From Lepidurus packardi (taxonomy: Eukaryota > Arthropoda > Branchiopoda > Notostraca > Triopsidae), in contig JAKZAN010000002.1 in NCBI GenBank assembly GCA_023053545.1, positions 7,374,790 through 7,438,789 on the forward strand: a stretch of DNA of 64,000 nt. Direction: 5' to 3'. The position numbers and the translations under genes were made by a program. The number at the start of each line of letters is the position of its first letter. Position 1 is the stretch's first letter. Under the pieces are notes generated by a model that ran no database searches, was not told the origin of the DNA, and saw only the letters and a list, made by a program, of their open reading frames with translations. Shown piece by piece: positions 35,301-46,239 of the stretch.

Positions 35301-37298
35301 TGGCGGAAGTGAAGTGAAGCCACATGGAGCGAAATTGACAACGAAAAGCAAAGACCATACGTTGTTAAGTTCGGGAAGAGCAAATATTAGTTCAGGGGGC
35401 GCTCTTCTTCTGTGCGAAACGTGTGGCTTCAGATGGGGGTGTTGTACGTGTTGTGTGTACTCTCCGCCAACAATACAAGGGGAGATCCCTCGAAACCGAG
35501 AAAAGAGACACACATTATGCCAGCTGGCACTGCTCGTGATTCGCTGTTTTATTCTCATTGCACCCTTTTTTTATTACAAGAGTAATAAAACTTACGGTGA
35601 AGCATGTGGGGTGCCCCCATATGTCCTCTACACACTTCGGCCAACAACAAGAGAGAAGAAGACAATGCAATAAACGAGGGTAAAAGAGGGGTTGGTGGCA
35701 ATTTTAGTCAGGCAAATATACAACACGTGACAAGTTCATTAACTCGCGTTTGTCATCCAATCTCCAGGAACCCTGCGAAAATCAACTCATTTTGTTTTAA
35801 TTATTTCCGTCGTCGGTTTTCTTATACCACCCGAGGCCGGAAAGCTCGTAGCTCCGTTTGTTGAGTATTTTTTACTCTAAATTTATAGCTTGGTTAGATA
35901 TCTGGTTATAGTCTCATTCTATGCAAGGTAAAAAAAATAACAAACAAAAAGAATAATAACTTCAAAAAGCATAACGTATCTTAAATGTAAACTTGGTTTA
36001 GCAATGAACGTAGCTCACGCTGTGAAATACAGAAAAAATTGCTATTTAACAAATAATAATAATAAGTTTAGTGTGGGAGTCTGTATTTAAGACCGGAAGC
36101 TTATTTTGAATTTATTACTCATTATTGGAAGTTTTGAATTTAACTAAAAGCGAATATTAATTTGGTGGTTGGGATTCACTAAATACTCTTGGCTTAAAGA
36201 AGACTGGTGATTTGCCACGTCAGCGTGACTGATTCCGGCTTTCTGACTACTTCGAAGCCATAGACATGCTTAATAAGCTCGTTAGAATTTTTTCTTGTTG
36301 CTTTTTTGTGTGATGGACGTCTGCGAGTGAGATAAAACCTCTATTTTTGTGCTTAATAAAACAAGTTTTCTTGATGCGTCATTTACCATTTGTCAGTCAC
36401 GACTTGTGGATTGCAGATAATTCTGCCTTTATGTCCTCTGTAACACACTAACAAGTTTATTTCCCTTGGGGTGTTTGACTCACGCCTTTACAAATTACTG
36501 TAAACATGATTCTTCTTTCTTGTGTTATTCTTATTTTTTAAATAAGGAAACAAGCCTCAAGTTTTCTTTTTCTTATCTTATTTTTTTTAACACCAAATGT
36601 GGAACGTCTTTCTATTAATCACCTTGTCGACACGTGCAGAAATATGATGCTTGGGCAACTAGGCCGAATCCTATCAAAAATTTCCTTTTCCCAATGGGGG
36701 TGAATCCACAGGGTGTCATACAGAAATTCTCTCGCGCTCTCCCCCCTTATTTCGTATCTCCCTTTAGGGCCTTGGGAATAAAAAAGAAATGTCTTTGAGA
36801 ATGCATATTATGTGGGAGGCTGATATCTCTGTTGGCTAAGGCCAGTGAGGCATGTGACTCACCCGAGTTCGCGCAATCCTATATAGAACCTAAAGCGAGT
36901 ATACACGAGAGCACAGAGCGCGAGAGAATCACGTAATAATGGTCAGTGATTAGATCCCGAAAGCAGCCAGCCAGCTCCGGGGTGAACCAGCTTAGCGAGA
37001 GTAGAAAATGGTCTTAAGGGGAAGTCGGTGGGGTAGAAGGAAAATAATATAGATGTGTCACTCTTGGATGGCTTTTTCATCGTAAGTTTTCCTGCTCTTG
37101 CTTTCTTATTTAACGCTAGCCTACTGAGCTCCCTTCTTTGAAATTGAGAATTTGATCGACTGACTGGTAAACCGATGGAGAAGGTTGTCCGTGTTTAGAG
37201 ATGGTTTGAAAGCAGATAGCTACCCAAATAAAATGTCCGATTTCGATGGCAACTTATAGTCTATATTACCCTAAGAATAATTAATTATTTTTTTTTTA

Positions 37299-37390
37299 TT
37301 AAGGCTCCCGTATACCTTAGCTTTGGTATTGTCGGTTAGCATGGGGAATTTTGGAACAGCTTTTTGAGAAAACCAGTGCAGTGCATGTAA
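37299..37390 (+). mobile_element. Partial copy of the TTAA-flanked MITE
   Basis: Starts with TTAA then ggctcccgtataccttagct and runs on as ggttagcatggggaattttggaacagctttttgagaa. This matches the reverse complement of the right end of the complete element at 38839-39132 over roughly 70 bp. The opposite terminus is not visible, so this copy is truncated or strongly diverged. Confidence 0.7.
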
Positions 37391-37772
37391 TATCATATTT
37401 CGTAATAGCTAATTTACTACTTAGCGCATATTGGTATGAAAATACCATTGGAAACTTTTTTTTACGGAAGTATTATTTTGATGGTTGTGGTAATTTAGCG
37501 TTGATTTCACTCTAGTTTACGCTATAATTATACGTATTTTATACTTGAGTGTAAAAATAGAAAAGCAAATCATTGATTGTATAAATACTGTATTGAAACG
37601 TTTCATGCTCATATTGGAATGTTAGTTTTTCGACTGGTAAGCATCAAACATTCTTCTCGACTGATTAGGGCTTTTAACATTTAGAAGTCCTAGTTTTGCG
37701 CAATCATTCTCTTATTTAAAAAGTAGGATTATTTTCTTGCTTGAACCCAGTGGAAACTAAATAATTTTGTTT

Positions 37773-37778
37773 TTTAAT
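37773..37778 (-). terminator. Possible poly(A) signal ATTAAA of CCDC39
   Basis: ATTAAA on the minus strand about 100 nt past the stop codon; a variant hexamer, so tentative. Confidence 0.35.
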
Positions 37779-37875
37779 AAGATTTCTGCTTTGGGGCTGA
37801 CAAGTGACTGACGTACGCGAATCCACTTTTACAAGGTAATTTGAAGAGATCGAAAAGTCATTCTTTTTTGAGGTC

Positions 37876-40800
37876 TCACATGGATGACTTCTTAGATATA
37901 AGTTTGAGTTTGGCGGGAGCACTGATCCGTCGGGTTGTTTCGACTAGGAGCCTCCGTGGGGAAGCTGAGGACGGCAGAGAATTGGAGTTGGAATGATTGC
38001 TCCGGTGACTTTGATTGGGAGTTGACTTGGGAGTAGGCGGACTGCTGGGATTGAAATGGAAATGAGGCAAATGCAAATGAGTGGCTTTGACGAGCTTGGG
38101 TTTGCCCGTTTGATCTTTCCCTCCAGTGGAAGCGGAAGATGTCAATACAGCCTCGAAATTGGACTTGTCAGTGGCACTACAGGCAGTAATCAGATAAGAT
38201 TGTAAACGAGCTTCCATTTCGGCTGCGGAGCCACGCTCGGGGAATTGAAACGCCAAAGAATCGTGTAAAACTTCACAGGCTTTTCGGTACTGTTCTTTTT
38301 TCAGTTGACATTCGAAATCCAGCTGCGGTTGTAAACACCGACGTACATACAAAAAAGAGAGCGAAAAGATTAAATGAATTAGATTGATGATTCAATTCAA
38401 GTTTCAGACAATATAGACCTCTTCGAGGGTCAAGCCTGGCGAAGACTGAGTGCGAAGGGCGTGGCTTAGTTTGCGAACAAGCTGTTGGGTCTTTTGATAG
38501 CGCATTTTAATTCCGTTCAAATCTTTCTGGATCAAGAATAAATTTTGCTCTTCTTCCTCTAAATTGAGTTTGGATTGCGCTTCTTGGGGGAGAAAATTTC
38601 CCAACTCTTCCTCCACCAACTATAAATTATTTTCTATTAATTATTTCTCTGTTTTGGTAAGAAGACAGAATGGTATTACTTTCATTCCTTTCTCGATGGT
38701 TTGCAAATCTTTGATGCGTTCCCGTAATTCTGAGTCGATTTGCCGCTTCTGAGCCTCCAAAGCTTCTTGGCTCGATTGCTTCTCAGCTTTTATTTCAATA
38801 TTTACGGAAAAACATATACTCAAAATATTAAAATACACTTAAGGCTCCCGTATACCTTAGCTTATTGATGCGAAACAGTCATATATGGCACTGATTTTTG
38901 TTATTGTTTTGCCAAAGCCTTGCGTAAGAAAGTAAAAAAGAAATGGATAGCTAATTTTCGGTAAAGTTTCTACGCTTGTTTTAATTCTGAAAAGTATAAC
39001 TTGTTACCATAGTTTACCACCAAGATTACCGTCAAAGAACTTTTTATTAAATGTACTGATTTTCTCAAAAAGTTGTTCCGAAATTCCCCACGCTAACCGC
39101 CTATACCGAGCTAAGGTACACGGGAGCCTTAAAATGCTAAAATAAATTTAAAATACAACTATATTTTAACAAACTAAGAATAGATTTATCTGTTCATATA
39201 TAAAAAAAATCTTGATGCAAAATCTTGATCTTGATGAAAAAAATCAGGTATCTTACGTGGTGGAACTCCTACGATCGCGTGCTGGCGGAATTGCTGGTTG
39301 GACGACGACACGACCGTCAAGGTATTAGATAACCCTTCATTATCCTTCTCGGTTTTCTCAATTTTTAAATTTAAATCCTCCAAAATCTCTTTCAATGATT
39401 CTTTCTCTTGCACCAGCTGGAAAATGTAAACTAGGGTTAGTAAATCTGCAAAGAGATTTTTTCATATTTTTTCTCGATCATTTTGTTTACCTTTATAATA
39501 AGGTACGCTTCTGTGGGCGGAGCAATCTCCTCCTGAGGGCCAAAGGTATCAGCCAAAACTTGGTATCGAATTCGAATTTTATCTACGATGTTCCATTTCT
39601 GTTTCGCAGTCATGTTCAGATGTTGGACTTGGTCTTTTAGCGAGCGACATTCCGCAGTTAAAACAGCTAAACGCGACTGGATTTCAAGCTTACGCTCCGC
39701 CATTGCCTTTACAATTTTTTTCCAAGATAATAAACAAAAAGAGTGAAACGAACTGTAAATACGTCGACAGTAGAGTCTCAGGGGTAAGAAAGGCGTTACC
39801 GTTTGCAAGTCGATTTTCTGCTTTTCTAAGCCCCAAACTTGACTAGCATGCGTTCTAAGGATTTTTTGCCGGTTTTCGCTTTGTAATCGGATTAGCGTCT
39901 CGGCGAGGCGCAGCTCTTCTAATTGCTGATGCTGGAGTTGCCTCTCTCGCTCCAAAGCATCGCTCTCGAGCCGAAGTTGGACTGCTCGGCTTTCCAAACT
40001 CGATTGCACTTCTTTTTGCTTCCCCATTTGATGTTGGTATCGCGCAACTTGGCTCTTTTAGAAAAAAACGAAATACCAAGAGAGCACACAAAAACGTTAA
40101 AAGAAATTTTAATAAACTAACTTGAGAGGTGAGCAACTCCTGCCGTAAAATGAGCAAAATAGCCCGTTTTTCTCCCAATTCTTGACTCAAGAGACGAATC
40201 CGGTTCGTTTGAACTACTTTTTCCTCTTCTGACCTCGGCTCGCCTCTTAATTTACGAAATTCTAGCTCTAATTTGACCCATTCCATATTCTACGTCAAAA
40301 CAATTAAAAGAATATACAGGAAGCATTTTTTTTTTGTAAATAAATTTTGGATTTTGCGTTCTTTCCAAATCTTTACTTTGGCGTAAATGTGGTCTTCGAT
40401 TTGGTTAAGGAGTTCGTTCAAATTTTTCTCTGACTTTGAGTTGTGTTGGAGACTGGATTGGAGACTTTGGATTTCAGTGTCCAGGTTTTGGAGCGAACTT
40501 CGGAGTTGGGTTAGTTTGCATTCCTGCAGCGATTTCTGTTGTGCCTTGTCAGCTAATTGAGATTGCAGGCACTTAGCGCGATCGGTTTCTTCCTAATTGG
40601 TATTTTTTATGAGATTTTTTTCGGTCTCTCTCGGATCGCTTTTCTCGAAAGATTTTCATGAATTTTTTACCTGAAGACGCTGTAAAACTTGCTGTTTTTG
40701 TTCGGAGGAAGTCATGGAATAATTCTGGACTTGCTCGAGCTGCTTTTCGAGCTTTTGGATGCTGTGCTGGGTTTGAGATAATTGAGTTTGCTTTTGGGAC

Positions 40801-42436
40801 AGAAGTTCCTTTTGGCTCTTCAATTCCAACCGCGTTTGAGCGACTGCTGCTTCGTGTTTTTGTGCAAAAGCTGCTGTGCAATTCACCTGTTTGTTGCAGT
40901 AATACGTAGAAATGATACATGATATGAAATACGTAGAAAAATATATGAAATACATGATATGAAATACGTAGAAAAATATATGAAATACATGATATGAAAT
41001 ACGTAGAAAAATATATGAAATACATGATATGAAATACGTAGAAATGATATGAAATACGTAGAAATTTTTTGGGTTTTTATTCTTTTATATTTTGATAACA
41101 AAAAGAAAGTGGAGCTTTTGTTTTACCTCGGCTTGAAGGCTTTCAAGTGTTAAAAGCCTTTCCGATTGTTTCTGTTGCAATTTGGCCACTTGTCTGGCTC
41201 GTTTCTTTACTGCAGCTGCCAATGCGGCTTGGGTTTTAGTTTCGGTAGAGAGCCAGCTTTCTTGCCAGTCCATTTCATTCGTTTGTTGGCTTAATTCGCT
41301 TTCAAGTTCGTTAACCGTCTACGTTTTTTATTCAAAGTGTGCAATTTATTTAAATGGACTAATATTAGCTATTTCTGTTTGTATTGATTTAGTTCTATTA
41401 TTTCTAGTATTACGTTCGTGATGTTCTCTAATTCGCGATCTCGGGCAGCTACTTGTTTCAAATTAGCTTCCCATTGTTTCAGTTCTTGGTCTCTATCTTC
41501 TCGGAATTGTTCAAAATCTTGCTGCAATCGGTTCAATTCGGTAGCTAAAAGTCGCCGTTCAGCGTGCAACTTATCTAGTTCCTGAACCGCCTTCTGTTCG
41601 TCTTGTCGCATTTTATGGATAGCCAACTCCAATTCCTAGTTATTTAAATTTATTTGATGAGTTATAACAATTACAATAAAAAAAAACGTTTAAAATACAA
41701 TTAAAAGTTTGCGTGCTAGACGTAGGCGATAATTCTCTTTACTTGAATTTTGTGCTCATCTTGCTTGGAATACTCTAAAATCGAGTTATTGTCTTTTGCT
41801 TGGGCCGCAGCCGCCTCTGACCAAGTTTGGCGTACTTCATCGGTTGCCTTTAACCGTTTTTCTAATTTTGCTACTCGCTTCACGTTTTTGTTGATTTTCC
41901 CCTGCAATTTAATTCACAAAAATGTAAGGTTTTCTTTTTTTTATTTGGAAAACGTATTTGCAATTTTATTTCATTGGACTTTTACTTGCGTTTCCTGACT
42001 GCGTTCGTTAACCATCGCCAATTTCTCGTGCAACAATTGCACTTCTCGTGTAACCCAGTCTCTTTGTTGGATTTGCACCTTTTCCTGATGCTCGATTTCT
42101 TGACTTTCGGCGCGGAAATGCCTGACTAATTCCTAGAAGAATTAAGCGCATTTAATTGCATAAATTTTTTTTAAATGTAATTACGTGGGCCTGGAGCAAA
42201 GCTTGTTCGCTACCGCTTTGCTCATTCCGAAAAGCTTGGATATTATTATTGTTTTCTTGACAGCGCTGTTTCCACTCTTTCAAAATGTGCTGTTTGGCTA
42301 AAATCTGAAGAAAAAAAAGTTATATTTTTATTAACCAAATTAATAATTAGAAGATTACTTCTTGCTGGAGCTTTTGATTAGCGGCGTTAGCTAACGGAAT
42401 TAACGAACCCATTTGATAATGCGCGTCTAAATCCAT
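37876..42436 (-). CDS. CCDC39: Coiled-coil domain-containing protein 39 (axonemal 96-nm ruler)
   Basis: Fifteen exons in transcription order: 42436-42359, 42304-42185, 42132-41986, 41901-41743, 41635-41414, 41318-41127, 40886-40671, 40592-40377, 40289-40122, 40054-39800, 39706-39491, 39416-39257, 38786-38680, 38619-38419, 38322-37876. They close to 967 aa (human 941). Almost the whole chain is coiled coil. Family landmarks include SLIPLANAANQKLQQE at the N-terminus, the YSKQDEHKIQ segment, LHAERRLLATELNRLQQD with QELKQWEANLKQ, the IRIRYQVLADTFGPQEE / EAYLIIK block, and LSNTLTVVSSSNQQFR. It ends in a Ser/Pro/Lys-rich tail, as in other CCDC39 proteins. With CCDC40 it sets the 96-nm repeat for inner dynein arms and the nexin-dynein regulatory complex. 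The last intron uses a weak donor (GTCTAT). The start follows a possible 5' UTR splice acceptor. Intron 12 holds a MITE. Confidence 0.9.
38839..39132 (+). mobile_element. Complete TTAA-flanked MITE in CCDC39 intron 12
   Basis: A 294-bp element bounded by TTAA on both sides, with terminal inverted repeats ggctcccgtataccttagct and agctaaggtacacgggagcc (one mismatch in about 20). The interior has no open reading frame of note. TTAA target duplication is the habit of piggyBac-type elements, but the TIR does not look like the canonical piggyBac end, so the superfamily is left open. Confidence 0.85.
40918..41065. repeat. 35-bp tandem repeat in CCDC39 intron 6
   Basis: The unit catgatatgaaatacgtag plus aaaaatatatgaaata recurs from 40918, 40953, 40988 and 41023, the last copies being partial. 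It lies wholly within the intron. Confidence 0.9.
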
Positions 42437-42753
42437 TTTCACCTAAATTTACTTATTTTCAAAAACTCTTTCAAAAACTTTTAAACAGAGCCAAGAAGCT
42501 ACAGAGAGCCACTCGAATAGATTCATTTATCGATCCAACAAGTTTAGGTATCCCCAGGTAACGCGTGCTTATAAAACAGGTAGGTGTATTACACTTTCTT
42601 GCCCCTTCAAATCAATAAATCAATACATAAATTGGTCCCTCCTGTTACAGAGATTTTTAACCTTTTGTAAACTATAGTGTTTTTCTTCATATTTATACTA
42701 TTTTCAGTTTGCTTTGGGTTGACAGGAAACGGCGAGAATAAATCGTGGGGAAA
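42437..42753 (-). other. Short spacer between golgin-45 and CCDC39
   Basis: Only about 318 bp separate two same-strand genes. It must hold the golgin-45 3' UTR and the CCDC39 promoter, and a TTTAG acceptor-like site sits just before the CCDC39 start. No canonical AATAAA is seen on the minus strand. Confidence 0.45.
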
Positions 42754-44331
42754 TTAAACAGTTTTAATCTCTCCGCTACAATGCGCACAGCAAGCAAACG
42801 CTCCTGGTTTGCCTAATCGCTCCGAAAATAAATTAGCTAATGCTGTGACTTTATCCGTAGTTTCTGTGCAGGTCGAGTCCGACATTAAGCAAGATGACAA
42901 GCGCTTATCAGACAATAACTAAAGAAAAGAAAGAAAATTAATTTACTTTTAGGGCTTATATATTTTATGTTGGTTTCTTGTTAAGTTAGTCTTTTGGTAT
43001 TTGTTACCTGATTAGCGAGAGTTTGTGCCTTAGTAAGAGTCGGTAAATGGTCAAAAGTGGAAGTTTTCAGTTCTTCATGAGATACATTGTAGTTTCCCAA
43101 AATCCGAACTTTCAAAGTGGTAGCCAACTGGCTAATCGCTGAGGAAGTAGTCAATATGCTTGTTGAAGACAAAGTTTTTTCCCTGGATTTCGGCGATTGG
43201 ACGCTTAAAGGATCCAACGCTTCCTTGACAGCCAACAATTGACTTAAAAAGGAAGAGAAACTTAGTGCAGCTGGTTCACTTTAATATCTAACGTGTAATT
43301 TGTAATATAATAGTTGTAAGGCCTAAGAGATTAATATTTCACTAAAATTTACTCAAGTACCAGTAAGCTTCCAGATTGCTCTGCCGAGCTTCCTCCATTT
43401 CGTCTAGCAAAACCATGGCTATTTTCGACAAATCATCAGAGCGTCTGCACAAAATCGCCTTCCATCGAGCCAGTTCTTCAATCAGGACACTTAGAAGGTA
43501 AAAGTAATTTTTACTATTTGGAGACGCATATATTTTTTATTATTTTCTTAATTTATGTTTACCTAGAAGCCAGGAATTTGCTACGCCAAACGTCAGCTTC
43601 GATACTCAGCTTCTCTTTTTCTTCAAAATCGCAAGCCATACGTTGGACATATTGTCTAACATCATGGGCAAGTTTGGCTTTGTCTTCAGTTAAGAATTGA
43701 ACTCTGGCTTCCATATCTTCGCCTACAGAAGCCACCAATAATTTCTTCAGCTCTGCGTTGACCTGTTGAATTTAAATCGGCAGAATTTAAAAGAGAGTAA
43801 ATACTTAAGATTCAGAAATACCTGAGTCTGAATTTTGAGCTCATATTGAGCTGAATCTCTCTCTTGGGTCAGCGCCTGGATTTTAGCTTCCGAGCTTTGG
43901 ACCCCCTCAGGATCTGTGGTTGTTAGACTTGTGTTTTGATTCCTGGGAGGATTTAATGTTTCGAGAGAAGTCTTCTTGGGGGTTTTCTTCTTGTTATAAG
44001 GAATAATGGGCTTGACTGCTCCTTTGTAAGGCTCGTAAGGGACGAATTTAAGTTTTTTTTCACCAGTAGCGAACGGGCTTGACAATAAACCTGGCGGTCG
44101 GACCGGGTTTAACCCATTATATAGGGACTTGGGTGCTAATTTGGAGTAGCTGGACGCTTTCTGGTGCTCACTGAGCTGTAATTTTTGTAGACTAGTTGGA
44201 GTTGCGGTTACAGTCCGAGTTACAGCACTTGTGGACGGTAGAGAAGCTACCGAAATCGCAGAAAGATCGTTGGGTGCGAGAGACGACTCCATACCATCAC
44301 CTTCAGTTCGGTTGAGCAGTTTTTCGTCCAT
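42754..44331 (-). CDS. BLZF1: Golgin-45 (basic leucine zipper nuclear factor 1)
   Basis: Five exons, 44331-43822, 43762-43563, 43489-43361, 43242-43008 and 42918-42754, give 412 aa (human about 400). The N-terminal 130 residues are Ser/Thr/Pro-rich and basic (KFVPYEPYKGAVKPI). The coiled coil begins near residue 150. The most diagnostic block is VNAELKKLLVASVGEDME followed by DVWRSKFLASS, nearly identical to vertebrate golgin-45. The C-terminus carries the Cys-rich CCAHCSGE motif and ends in KTV, a PDZ-ligand-like tail. In vertebrates the equivalent tail binds the PDZ domains of GRASP55, with the cysteines helping a zinc-finger-like contact; the protein also binds Rab2 and supports medial-Golgi structure. 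Its stop lies 318 bp upstream of the CCDC39 start on the same strand. The exon 3 donor (GTACTT) is less canonical than the others but is the only one that keeps the frame. Confidence 0.92.
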
Positions 44332-46239
44332 TTATTCTAAGGATCAGCGTAATTAATTAATTTCTTCTTTGAACTAGATAATTGGGAATATGCTATGTTA
44401 CCCTTTTTCTAAAAGCGTCCTTTGCTGATCTTGTTAATGAAGTTTCTTTACTTTAATCAATTTGGGAAACTAGAATACAAGTCGGCATTGCTGTCCAAAT
44501 CAGAGACTAAACAGAGAGCTATGCATGGCGAGTGTCTTGTGTTGCCGTGGTGTCGTCATCGGTCGTGTGGGAGTATGTATCTAATGTTATTGTTTATGTA
44601 TACAGTATTGATGATTTGAATTATGGATGTAATTTTAAATATTCACGTCGTGAATATTTTAAATATGGTTATATTAAACGTATTACATTTTAAAATGTTT
44701 TAAGTATTTTGAGCATGTGGAGCCCCTTGCTCTACACTTCCACCCTAGGCTACGCGACTCACACACACCTCAACAGCACGACTCTCCCGGCAAGGCACAT
44801 ATGGCAGGAGATTCAAACTTCGAAAAACGATTCATGTACCTGTGCATTAGCATAACCATGCATAGCTACTAGAAAGGCTTTTGCTTACGTTGTTCAGTAG
44901 ACTTGTTTCCAAATTAACGCCATCTATTGGAAGAGGTGTCGAATCCGTCATTATCGGGCAACCTCTGGCACTTGCCATAAGGCTGTCTTTTTATGGTTTC
45001 ACTGTTTCCTCTTTCTTGGTAGCTTTAATTCTCGCAAGTGCCATCTTGCTATGTTCCTTTACGTAAATCCCTGTTTGGGAAGTTGGATAAAGGTAGCCAA
45101 GAGCCCAGAATTTCTTTCTACAAATTACCAAAGAACCGAAGTTGCTAAGGCAGTTTCTATTGAAAATAATAATAAATATTGGGCCAAACTTTACACTTTA
45201 CCCGAACGCGAATTGCTTCCCCAGGCGCCGAGATTTGTGTCTCTGTGTCCGTAGCATAGTGGTCTTTGAGGAAAAGTTCACTCCTTTTAAAGTGCCTGGC
45301 CGATGACGTTTGAGAAGAAAAGCATTCTTTTGTTAATTCCTCCATAATCTGAGGTAGTTTTACTATACATTTTGACCACTTTTGATTGCTGTTTAATCCA
45401 TAGTCAAAAACAAACGGAAAGTTACGGACTAATCTACATGGAGCTTACGGGAATTTCCTCAGTTTTTGCCCGATAATGGCTGCCCCGTAGGTTCCTCTAG
45501 GCTTCGCTAGATGTCATTGGTGAATTTGAAAACAAGTCTCACTGTAGTACAGTGATCAGCGAACGAAATCTCGTTGCTCGGTCTAGAAGGAAAACCTGTA
45601 GAAGTGGATGCTTGGGCGACTTGTAAGAAAATCCCATGAATGTTGCGGTTTTTGGCAAAATTATGCCTGAGCTAAGGTTTTTTATTTCTTTAAGCTTTGA
45701 AGCGTTTAATAGCTTGATTATAATTGTAATTTAACGCTTGCGTAACCCTCGTATGCCAATAACCGAAGTATGAAGTCCTTTGATTTTATACCTGTAATCC
45801 TTTTACGGGTTCCGTATTCCTTATGAGGGGTTACACACGCTGCCTAATTATACAATAAATATACGTACTTTTATTACGATATCTCAATTGTAATGACGTC
45901 TTAATATATCTTAATTGTAATGACGAATGCTTCATCGGCGTATAAGCTCCCCGAAAATTTTCGCAGTGGTATCGATCATATTCCTACAATTACTTGAATT
46001 TATGTGTATTCCGAAATTTTTGACAGATGCATCTCCTTTACAAATTTCAACAAATGAAGAGGAATTAAATATTAAATCTTTAAAAAAAAAACGATGAGTG
46101 AAATCAGTGCAAAAGAACGGAGGGTTGGAAAGAATAGCATTTTTTTTACCAGGAGGGGTGTGTTTTTTGTTTTTTTTTTACATGTTTACCCGAGGGGTGG
46201 TTTGTTTTGCTATAGTATATAAAACCAGTACTGGTTTTA
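44332..46239. other. Intergenic between golgin-45 and the PAN-repeat gene
   Basis: No gene recognised. It contains an 11-bp-arm near-perfect palindrome at 44637-44659 and a short direct repeat (aattgtaatgacg) at 45887-45925. Confidence 0.5.
46220..46239. repeat. 20-bp perfect palindrome directly after the PAN-gene stop codon
   Basis: TAAAACCAGTACTGGTTTTA is self-complementary over all 20 bases and abuts the minus-strand stop codon at 46242-46240, so it would form a hairpin-like element in the 3' UTR. Confidence 0.85.

Larger units (their letters stand above)
32387..37875. other. 5.5-kb gene-free interval between RYK and CCDC39
   Basis: The 3' ends of two convergent genes flank this stretch. 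Small open frames (for example 35278-35673) have no splice structure or domain similarity. It contains nested short inverted repeats built on cgtagg / cctacg at 34527-34595 and a second, apparently partial copy of a TTAA MITE at about 37299-37390. Confidence 0.5.

Noticed and set aside
35278-35673. 131-codon open frame in the RYK-CCDC39 interval
   Set aside because: No recognisable similarity or signal, overlapped by an equally long antisense frame; chance openness.
40918-41065. CRISPR-like array
   Set aside because: Repeats are contiguous 35-bp tandem units without unique spacers, within a eukaryotic intron.
42437-42753. Operon of golgin-45 and CCDC39
   Set aside because: The 318-bp spacing is short, but no trans-splice leader acceptor or polycistronic hallmark is evident; independent promoters are simpler.
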